Below are positions 25,918 to 32,566 of a stretch of 63,085 bases of DNA, one piece after another. The first letter of the stretch is position 1. Each line of letters starts with the position of its first letter. The notes beneath the pieces were generated by a model. The model saw nothing but the letters and a program-made list of their open reading frames with translations. It was not told the origin of the DNA and made no database searches. Where the stretch lies: the NCBI GenBank assembly GCA_017617575.1, contig JAFZVY010000050.1:1-63085 (forward strand). Reading direction: 5' to 3'. This DNA is from Bacteroidaceae bacterium (lineage in GTDB: Bacteria > Bacteroidota > Bacteroidia > Bacteroidales > Bacteroidaceae). The position numbers were made by a program, and so were the translations under genes.

Positions 25918-26658
25918 ATGTTTTTTTTCTTCTTTGATGATATGAGTGCTGCGGACAAACTTTACAAAGCCCTGCAAGACGATTTCGGTTTTGAGGGTGC
26001 AACAGGGTCTATTAAGTTCAATCTTAATGACTATGAAATAACTGTTGAGCAGAATAATGTAGTTGGCAATATTCTTGAGGAGTGGCTTGATAAGTGGATG
26101 ACAAGTAAGGGCATTGTACATGTTCATAACGAAAAGCAGTCGTCACCTGATTTTTGGCTTAATCCTGATGACTTAAATTCCGATTGGCTCGAAGTGAAAT
26201 CTTTTACTGGTAGCCCGAATTTTGATGTCGCTGCATTTCGTAGTTTTATAAATCTTATTGTGGAAAAACCTTGGAAACTTCATTCTAAACACTTGCTTAT
26301 TAAATATAAAAGTGACAATGGTATTGTAACAATTGAAAGGCTTTGGCTAAAGAACTTATGGGAAATATGTGGTACAAGTAGCGTCTGGCCTGTAAAGGTG
26401 CAATACAAGAACAAAGTTATTGTGAATTTACGTCCTTCGACTTGGTATTCGGATAATGTAGGATTTCCTTCTTTTGACTGTCTTGAAGATTTTCTTGCAG
26501 CTTTGGAGGAAACGATATATAGGTATCATGATACTCGTAGCACCATTGCAGAGCATTGGAGCGAGCGCTTGTGTAAGAGCTACAAAGCACATTATGGGAA
26601 GGATTTGATTCTTCCGCGTTGGAATGATATTAAGCATAAGTATGTTAAGGAAGACTAA
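25918..26658 (+). CDS. Type II restriction endonuclease, probably NgoBV/NlaIV family
   Basis: Cleaves DNA at the site protected by the upstream methyltransferase. A PD-(D/E)xK core is visible: Pro77-Asp78 in SSPDFWLNPDD and Glu92-x-Lys94 in WLEVKSF. From memory the overall pattern (ITVEQNNVVGNILEEWLDKW, LRPSTWYSDNVGFPSFDCLE) resembles NgoBV/NlaIV enzymes, which cut GGNNCC; I cannot confirm this here. The start is uncertain: the ATG at 25918 leads into eight T residues (MFFFFFDD), and the ATG at 25942 (MSAADKLYK) looks more natural. The stop is followed by a repeat-rich region. Confidence 0.8.
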   Translation: MFFFFFDDMSAADKLYKALQDDFGFEGATGSIKFNLNDYEITVEQNNVVGNILEEWLDKWMTSKGIVHVHNEKQSSPDFWLNPDDLNSDWLEVKSFTGSPNFDVAAFRSFINLIVEKPWKLHSKHLLIKYKSDNGIVTIERLWLKNLWEICGTSSVWPVKVQYKNKVIVNLRPSTWYSDNVGFPSFDCLEDFLAALEETIYRYHDTRSTIAEHWSERLCKSYKAHYGKDLILPRWNDIKHKYVKED

Positions 26659-27055
26659 ATACAAATAAAGCTTGTTGTATAAAAAGTTGCTCGTCAAAGA
26701 TTATCTTGAAGGGCAACAATTTTTTTGTAGAGGTTCTGTAAATTCAATTCGTTGCATAACATGGTGGAGGAGTTCTGCAAGCTCGGCATTAGCAAAGCCC
26801 ACGGACAAACAGTAATTGTCAGTGGGCTTTTTATTTGGTTCTACAAGATTTTGTGTGGGTCGGGAACTAAAGCCAAAGGCTTGGCTGTTACCTTGGCAGA
26901 CGTACAAGGCTTGAAACACTCATAAATAGAAGGGGTAACGGATGTTTGTAATAACATCGTCAGCTTAGCCGCTTTGTTAAATCTTCTTTACCCACACACT
27001 TTCTAGCAGAACCTTTTATTTTCTAAATATGCCATATAAAAAGCCCCCAAAAACC

Positions 27056-27163
27056 ACTTATTCCGTTTTTCTTACCCCAATTTTTACCACTTATTCCATT
27101 TTTTGAGGGGTAAAACAACCACTTATTCCATTTTTTCAAGGTACTTTTCACCCACTTATTCCA
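27056..27163. repeat. CACTTATTCC repeat, 33-bp phased
   Basis: CACTTATTCC occurs at 27056, 27089, 27121 and 27154, spaced 33, 32 and 33 bp (three times 11). The copies are followed by T- or A-rich stretches. It resembles an array of protein-binding sites. Confidence 0.8.
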
Positions 27164-27257
27164 AAATTATTCTTGTATACAACATTAAATAAGGAAATAG
27201 CGCATACATATAAGAATACTAAAAGAGACCGCAAAGGTGAGTTTTGTGGTCTCTGTG

Positions 27258-27322
27258 TTTTCTGTGTTGGATAACACAGAAAAGGGTTAGTAGCAGAGTT
27301 CAAGACCCCTGACCACTAACCC
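27258..27322 (-). terminator. Tandem hairpins after the GH5 gene
   Basis: Two adjacent hairpins: TTTTCTGTGTT with AACACAGAAAA (loop GGAT), and GGGTTAGT with ACTAACCC. They start 29 nt after the stop codon of the leftward GH5 gene. The first has terminal T runs in both directions. Confidence 0.7.
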
Positions 27323-27350
27323 AAGAGAATAATCTTTCGTTAACTATCTT

Positions 27351-29873
27351 TTATCTAACTATTACCTTCTTTCCGTTCTTGATGTAGATACCCTTTGATG
27401 GGTTTGTCACCTTGCGACCTGAGAGGTCGAAGATAACATCACTCTTTGGTGCTTCCTCAACATCGGTGATGGCTGTGGCTTCTGACTCTACGTCCGTGAT
27501 ACGAGGATTAATCCTACTGCCTGAGTTCTGGCTAATCTTGATGTGACCTATGACGACCTCATCCCAGAAGCCTGCATCGCCGTTGGCATTAGCAACAGGT
27601 GTCCAGCGCAAGCGGTAGTTGCCCACCGTGTTCACACGGAATGATACCGTTCCCTGTGGTGCATTGGCTGTTGAAACAGATGTGTTCTTGTTGAGGTTGA
27701 GTGAACAGTATGTAATGCTGCTTCCGAGTACGTTGCCTGACTCGTCGAGCACATCACACTTGACATAAGGATTACCTGACCATGCGGCACAGTTGTAACT
27801 GAGAGTGTAAGTGCCAGGTAGGAATCGGAGACCGTATCCCCAGCGTGAACCGAACTCAGCATAGTTGTCATCAAGTGATGTGGATGTGCTGCGAATGTAG
27901 AGACCATAGTTGAACTGTCCTCCTGCTGGGAAGTTGAAGATACGTGGACCGCTACCTGCATCGCCACTCTCCACGAGGTTGCCACCGTCAAGTATCTTCC
28001 ATCCTGGGTTCACGTAGTTTGCCTTTGCAAAGACGAGCGGATTGTCCATATAGCGGAGGTTCACGTTACCTACGATAGCCTCCACCCACGTACCGGAAGC
28101 TCCGTTGGCATCAGCACAAGGTGTGAAGCGTAGCCTATAGTTTCCCTTATTGAAAACATAGAAGCTCAAGTAGCCAAGTGACGAGCCACTCGTTGAAGCC
28201 GCAGTATTCTTGTTGACGTTCTTGGTACACTCGACGATTGTGCTTGCTATTACGTTGCCATTTGGTGTGAACACCTCAGCCTTCACGTAAGGAGTACCAG
28301 CCCATGCCACTGCATTGAACGTGAGGCAGTAGTTGCCGTACGCATTGAGTGCCAACTCATGACCTGACGTGCTGCCGTACTCGATATAGCCAGGCTTCGT
28401 GGCATCAGCTTGACGCACATAGAATCCGTAGTTGAAATCACCACCACCTGTGAACTGCATAACGCGTGGACCTGAACTTGCACTTCCTGAAGCAGGGTAC
28501 TCACCAGCATCGTTGCAAGCCCAGCCGTCTGGACGAACTCCGCCCTGTGTCCATGCTGGGATGAGTGATGAAGAGAGGTCGGTAGGTGTGCTTGGTGTTG
28601 GCTCAGTATTAGTTTGACCGGACTGTCCTCCGTTATTGGAACCTGAACCGCTTCCTGACGCATGAGCGTAGTCCTTCTGTGCCCAGAGAGAGTACCAGTA
28701 CATACAGGCAGCACCGCATGCCTCCCACATATTATTGAAAGCACCAACTACCTTACCGCTGTTGAGGTAAGTGTTTACGTCGATGTAGCAGTCAGTACCT
28801 GAAAGTGTCATTGAGATATTGTCAAAGTGGTCAAGCACAGCCTTGTAAGCATATCCCCACTTAGTAGTGTTGGCAGTCGCCCATGTACCGTAGTTACCCA
28901 CGACCCAGTTGCCATGCTCATCGTAGTGTCCCTGTCCCGGTTTCTCAGGACTCCAGTCAACCTCTGTGATGACGATAGGCTTGGAAGTGACCACTGGAAC
29001 GGACTCACGGAACGAGTTGATAGCTGTAGTGTGGTTGTAGCTCGTATTGCTCGTGTTGTACCATCCCGGGTAATCATGCACCGCATAACCATAGTTGTTG
29101 TCACTCACTGGATAGTTGGCATAGTCCCTGTAGTTGGACTGCCAACCAGTTCCCGGAACAAGTATGATGCCGGTGTATCCATTAGCGCGAATAACATCGA
29201 TGACTGGTTGGAAGTAATCTCGCATTGCAGTAGCACTCGCCTGTCCATACCTATTATATATATGCACAGGTTCGTTTGCAAGTTCAAGCATCACCACGCC
29301 TGCGTTCTGCTTGACGTTAGTATTGCGTGAGACGATGTTCCACACTGTCTTCAGGTAGTTCTGATACTCATCTCCCACGCGAAGGTTCTGAGGACACACG
29401 CCCGGTGGACGCATGATGACGTACATTCCGTGGTTGAGAGCCTTCTGGGCGATAGGCCAGAACACGGTCTGCATATACTTCTCAAGACGGGAGCTACTGA
29501 AACGGCTGATGTTTGCCTCACCAGTCTCCGAACCCGTTGACTGCTTGTTTGGGTCATTCGTCCAACAAGGGTCGAGGTGGAGACGGAACAAGTTACAGTA
29601 AGCACCCTGTCTCGTGTCAGTGATAGCAGTAAATATCTTCTCGAAATAGTTGAGACATCCACTTATGGCACCATCGTTGGCAGAATATCCCCATCTCCAG
29701 CTGTTGAAGTAAGGATTAGGAGTGTCCATGACACCGTGAAGCACGACCTTGTTGCCGTATGGGTCATTAAACTGGTTGCCATTAACATGTAGCGGCTGAA
29801 CAACGCCAAACTGTGCGAAAGCACTAAGAGGCAAGGTTAGTAGCAGAGTTACTGTTTTCCAAAAATTTTTCAT
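27351..29873 (-). CDS. Secreted GH5-like glycoside hydrolase with two C-terminal modules and a sorting tail
   Basis: An extracellular or surface polysaccharide hydrolase. The signal peptide is about 1-20 (SAFAQ). The TIM-barrel catalytic domain (about 25-400) has acid/base Glu201 in LELANEPVH and probable nucleophile Glu304 in VITEVDW, as in clan A cellulases and mannanases of family 5. A Ser/Gly/Gln/Thr linker (about 405-437) follows. Then come two homologous beta-sandwich-like modules (about 438-610 and 615-785), each with SGPR, FNYGxYxR and a final YRLR(F/W)TP segment, probably carbohydrate binding. The tail has FDLSGRKV and KGIYIKNGKKVIVR, the Prevotella-type sorting signal for type IX secretion. 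Substrate is not determinable. Confidence 0.88.
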   Translation of the reverse strand: MKNFWKTVTLLLTLPLSAFAQFGVVQPLHVNGNQFNDPYGNKVVLHGVMDTPNPYFNSWRWGYSANDGAISGCLNYFEKIFTAITDTRQGAYCNLFRLHLDPCWTNDPNKQSTGSETGEANISRFSSSRLEKYMQTVFWPIAQKALNHGMYVIMRPPGVCPQNLRVGDEYQNYLKTVWNIVSRNTNVKQNAGVVMLELANEPVHIYNRYGQASATAMRDYFQPVIDVIRANGYTGIILVPGTGWQSNYRDYANYPVSDNNYGYAVHDYPGWYNTSNTSYNHTTAINSFRESVPVVTSKPIVITEVDWSPEKPGQGHYDEHGNWVVGNYGTWATANTTKWGYAYKAVLDHFDNISMTLSGTDCYIDVNTYLNSGKVVGAFNNMWEACGAACMYWYSLWAQKDYAHASGSGSGSNNGGQSGQTNTEPTPSTPTDLSSSLIPAWTQGGVRPDGWACNDAGEYPASGSASSGPRVMQFTGGGDFNYGFYVRQADATKPGYIEYGSTSGHELALNAYGNYCLTFNAVAWAGTPYVKAEVFTPNGNVIASTIVECTKNVNKNTAASTSGSSLGYLSFYVFNKGNYRLRFTPCADANGASGTWVEAIVGNVNLRYMDNPLVFAKANYVNPGWKILDGGNLVESGDAGSGPRIFNFPAGGQFNYGLYIRSTSTSLDDNYAEFGSRWGYGLRFLPGTYTLSYNCAAWSGNPYVKCDVLDESGNVLGSSITYCSLNLNKNTSVSTANAPQGTVSFRVNTVGNYRLRWTPVANANGDAGFWDEVVIGHIKISQNSGSRINPRITDVESEATAITDVEEAPKSDVIFDLSGRKVTNPSKGIYIKNGKKVIVR

Positions 29874-29936
29874 AATTCTTTTTAATCGTTATTGATTCCC
29901 ATTCATATTTCACGAACATTTACGGGATGTAGGTGT

Positions 29937-29944
29937 CAAATATA
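29937..29944 (-). promoter_or_regulatory. -7 promoter element of the GH5 gene
   Basis: Minus-strand TATATTTG fits TAnnTTTG, 63 nt before the start codon at 29873. Confidence 0.55.
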
Positions 29945-30110
29945 GGATAGGAACGATTTGGTTTAACTTTAGGTTTTGTTGATCAACGTGGCAAATATCC
30001 ATATTTTCCCTCACATCACGTTTCAGTCCACGTCACAAATGTTTTTCACTATGTTACAAAGGTTATCGTTTCGCCAACATATCCATGTTTTGATATTTAG
30101 TATAAACAAA

Positions 30111-30144
30111 AACGAGAGGGTGAACGTGGCGTCACCCTCTCGTT
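30111..30144 (-). terminator. Terminator of the DAACS transporter operon
   Basis: AACGAGAGGGTGA and TCACCCTCTCGTT form a perfect 13-bp stem with an 8-nt loop, flanked by T runs, 31 nt past the stop codon. Confidence 0.9.
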
Positions 30145-30174
30145 AAAAAAGCGAAATTTCTTTTAAAGCGAACT

Positions 30175-31401
30175 TTACTCCTTGCCATTCACGATGGCAC
30201 AGACGCAGGAGTCGCTCCATACGTTTTCGGCTGTTTCAATCATGTCGATGATGGTGAAGATAGGAAGGATGATTCCCATTATGCCAATAGGGGCACCGAT
30301 GCCTGCCATGAGGGAGAGGGTGAGGAAGTAACAGCCCATAGGCACTCCTGCATTACCTACGGCGGAGATGACGGCGATGAAGAGCCATAGCAACATGGTG
30401 TGGAGGTCTATGACCGTGCCTCCGTTCTGCATCACGAAGAGGGAGGTGACGAGGATAAAGGCTGCACATCCGTTCATGTTGATGGTAGTGCATATAGGGA
30501 GTACGAAACGTGCCACCTGTGGCTTTACATTCAGGCGGTTCTCTGCTGACTGCATGGTGATAGGGAGTGTGGCTGCCGAACTCTTGGTAAAGAGTGCCAT
30601 AAGCACGGCTGGCGACATTGCCTTGAGCACCTTGAGTGGGTTGAGCCTGTTGCCAAGAAGGAACAAGGGCAACACTACGAAGAACTGTATGAGGTTGCCT
30701 CCAAGGATGACGGCCACGTACTTGCCTAAAGAGCCTACTATGACTCCTGCCTCTACCTGTGCCGACAGCTGGGCTGCAAATGCCACGATACCAAGAGGCA
30801 ATGCCCAGATAAGTGCCTTGATGAGTGCAAACAGCAGTTCCTGCAAGCCAAAGATTACCTTGGTGAGTGCCTGTATGTTCTCACTCTTAGGGATGAATGC
30901 CAAGGCAAGTCCTACGGCAGCAGCCACGAGGAGTATGCTGAGTACATTACCCTTGGCAAACGGTTCGATGACGTTGTTAGGAATGACTCCGAGTATATGG
31001 TCATAGTATGTTATCGTGCCGAGATTGTCAGGCACTTCCACCTGACCACTTGCGATGGCTTCAACTGGTAGGTTGTCAGGATGGATGGCAACGTAGAGGA
31101 CAAGTCCAACAGCTGCGGCAGCTATGGTGGTGAGCAGCGTCCATGTGAGTGTGCGGAGAAATATCCTGCCAGTCTCCTTCTGGTTGCCCAATGAAGCGAG
31201 GGTTGTGATGACTGCCAAGGCTATCGTTGGCACAGCCACGAACTGAAACAGTCGTGTGTATGCTGATGCCACAAAGAGGAACAGCCCATTCAGCCAGTCA
31301 ACCCTCAACCATCCCAATATTGAACCTACAATAAGAGCGACCACCCAGATGATGAGTTGACGCCCCTGAAACGAACTTTTGTTTTCTGTTGTTTTATCCA
31401 T
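30175..31401 (-). CDS. Dicarboxylate/amino acid:cation symporter (DAACS, GltP/DctA family)
   Basis: An inner-membrane secondary transporter coupling uptake of an acidic amino acid or dicarboxylate to Na+ or H+. About eight hydrophobic helices are present. The serine-rich re-entrant loop appears as FTKSSAATLPITM, and the substrate/cation region as TTINMNGCAAF, followed later by SAVGNAGVP. I start it at the ATG at 31401 (MDKTTENKSS); the longer frame from 31449 adds hydrophobic residues lying in the gap after the upstream gene. The upstream gene ends 63 bp before, on the same strand, and carries operator A. Confidence 0.9.
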   Translation of the reverse strand: MDKTTENKSSFQGRQLIIWVVALIVGSILGWLRVDWLNGLFLFVASAYTRLFQFVAVPTIALAVITTLASLGNQKETGRIFLRTLTWTLLTTIAAAAVGLVLYVAIHPDNLPVEAIASGQVEVPDNLGTITYYDHILGVIPNNVIEPFAKGNVLSILLVAAAVGLALAFIPKSENIQALTKVIFGLQELLFALIKALIWALPLGIVAFAAQLSAQVEAGVIVGSLGKYVAVILGGNLIQFFVVLPLFLLGNRLNPLKVLKAMSPAVLMALFTKSSAATLPITMQSAENRLNVKPQVARFVLPICTTINMNGCAAFILVTSLFVMQNGGTVIDLHTMLLWLFIAVISAVGNAGVPMGCYFLTLSLMAGIGAPIGIMGIILPIFTIIDMIETAENVWSDSCVCAIVNGKE

Positions 31402-31464
31402 AATCATGCCAAAGTAAACATAAAAGAGCGAGCCAAATACGGCTCGCACAATAATGATAATTAG

Positions 31465-32367
31465 TTATTTTTTTGCCAATAGTTTTATCTGTTGCTTTAC
31501 GTCTCTTTCCTCCAACTGAAGGAAACCCTGCTCGTGGTTGTACTGCTGTCCGTCGCTGAGTACCCACTCAAGGAACTGGTCGATGTCTGTGTCCAAATTT
31601 GCGTATGTGAATCCGATGTGCTCAACTGGGATGGCATCAATATGGTGATGCTCAAGGATGTTGAGTGTTGCATCAAGGTTGTTGAGTGCCTCGCCCTGCT
31701 CCTTCTTCACGTTAAGTGGCAGAACGGAGAAGTTCTTGCGGATGCTGCGTGAAGTGAGGTCGTAGAGGAATGTGAGTGAAGAGAATGTGACTGATGCTGG
31801 CTCTTCCTCAATGGCATTGAGAAGATAGTAGTCATCACCTGCCACCTTGTTGCCCTTAACGTCATCCTTAGTGTGACCGAAGTAAGCTGCGAGGGCTGGC
31901 GTCCAACTTGTGCTGTGGCTACCCGTGAAGACAGTAAGCTTGTCTGCCAACTTCTCCTTCTTGCTCTTGAAGCCGTCAATCTCATCGTCATCAAACTCCT
32001 CATCCACGAAGAAGAGACGCTTCAAGTCCTTGGCAGACCATGTCTTGCGCTCTATGTCCTCCATGAGAGGGTTGGAAGCAGATGTGACAGGGAGCAAGGC
32101 ATATCTACCCACGAAGGTAACGTCCGTACCCTCTGTCTGCACGTTAGTGAGAGTGATGTCAGCATCCTTTGCCTTGCCAGATACTATCTGAATCTGTACG
32201 TCTGGACGAACAGCCTTGTATGCCTCCACCCATTTCTCTACCAAGGCACGTCCTGCCTTGTTAGTCTTAACTGTGATGACTCCATCGTTCTGTGCTGTGA
32301 ATGCTGAAGCAACGACCGTGCTCAATGCAAGTGCTATAGTGAATATTACTTTCTTCATAATTGTCAT
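31465..32367 (-). CDS. PstS-like periplasmic substrate-binding protein
   Basis: An exported solute-binding protein of the PBP-like (phosphate-binding) fold. Its signal peptide is about 1-24 (VVASAFTAQ), followed by a first lobe starting VITVKTNKAGRALVEKWVEAYKA. It has TFVGRYALLPVTSASNP and TGSHSTSWTPALAAYFG, the latter like the ligand loop of phosphate-binding proteins. The length of 300 aa fits. No ABC transporter genes adjoin; the next gene is a DAACS symporter, an unusual partner. The start may be 32367 or the ATG at 32358 (MKKVIFT). Ligand unknown: phosphate is a family guess only. Confidence 0.75.
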   Translation of the reverse strand: MTIMKKVIFTIALALSTVVASAFTAQNDGVITVKTNKAGRALVEKWVEAYKAVRPDVQIQIVSGKAKDADITLTNVQTEGTDVTFVGRYALLPVTSASNPLMEDIERKTWSAKDLKRLFFVDEEFDDDEIDGFKSKKEKLADKLTVFTGSHSTSWTPALAAYFGHTKDDVKGNKVAGDDYYLLNAIEEEPASVTFSSLTFLYDLTSRSIRKNFSVLPLNVKKEQGEALNNLDATLNILEHHHIDAIPVEHIGFTYANLDTDIDQFLEWVLSDGQQYNHEQGFLQLEERDVKQQIKLLAKK

Positions 32368-32385
32368 GTTTTATTTTTTCTGCTG

Positions 32386-32454
32386 CAAAGGTACGGACTA
32401 TTCTGCACATACGAAATCACTTTGGTATGGTAGATTTATACCATAAATGTGGTA
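32386..32454 (-). promoter_or_regulatory. Promoter with composite operator A (regulon motif)
   Basis: Minus-strand -7 TACCTTTG at 32386-32393. Then, on the + strand, exactly 19 nt, GAAATC (32413), 10 nt, GGTA (32429), 5 nt and ATACCAT (32438). The same arrangement occurs in B, C and D. GGTA and TACC form a dyad here (GGTAGATTTATACC), with a second dyad in CCATAAATGTGG. Confidence 0.85.
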
Positions 32455-32467
32455 GAAGCCACAAGGG

Positions 32468-32566
32468 GAATTCATAATTCATAATTCACAATTCATAATT
32501 GCTATCCAGTACAGATGACACATCTACAATTAATTATGAATCCTGAATTTTGAATTATGAATTACT
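32468..32566. repeat. 7-bp phased AATTCAT repeat with inverted arm
   Basis: AATTCAT, AATTCAC and AATTCAT 7-mers run from 32469 to about 32500. After a 30-nt spacer, TTATGAA and TTTTGAA units run back from 32529 to 32564. It lies between operator A and the end of the TonB receptor gene. Confidence 0.75.

Larger units (their letters stand above)
26659..27350. other. 692-bp intergenic region rich in hairpins and repeats
   Basis: Contents in order: a terminator-like hairpin AAGCCCAC / GTGGGCTT (26795-26830) followed by Ts; a conserved stretch around 26833-26868 sharing CAAGATTTTGTGTGG with the right end of the window; four CACTTATTCC motifs (27056-27163); an AGAGACC / GGTCTCT hairpin at about 27227-27254; a perfect TTTTCTGTGTT / AACACAGAAAA hairpin (27258-27283); and a GGGTTAGT / ACTAACCC hairpin (27284-27322), the last three downstream of the GH5 gene. 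A 72-codon leftward frame at 26701-26919 covers the conserved stretch but I do not call it a gene. Confidence 0.6.
29874..30174. other. Intergenic region between GH5 and transporter genes
   Basis: This 301-bp gap holds the GH5 promoter (29937-29944) and the transporter terminator (30111-30144). Between them is unremarkable AT-rich sequence. Confidence 0.5.

Noticed and set aside
26701-26919. 72-codon leftward frame in the gap after the restriction gene
   Set aside because: It covers a hairpin and a dispersed repeat; the apparent conservation is explained by the repeat, and no signal or domain is visible.
30175-32367. Phosphate ABC transporter operon
   Set aside because: Only a PstS-like binding protein is present; the adjoining gene is a DAACS symporter, and no pstC, pstA or pstB is nearby.
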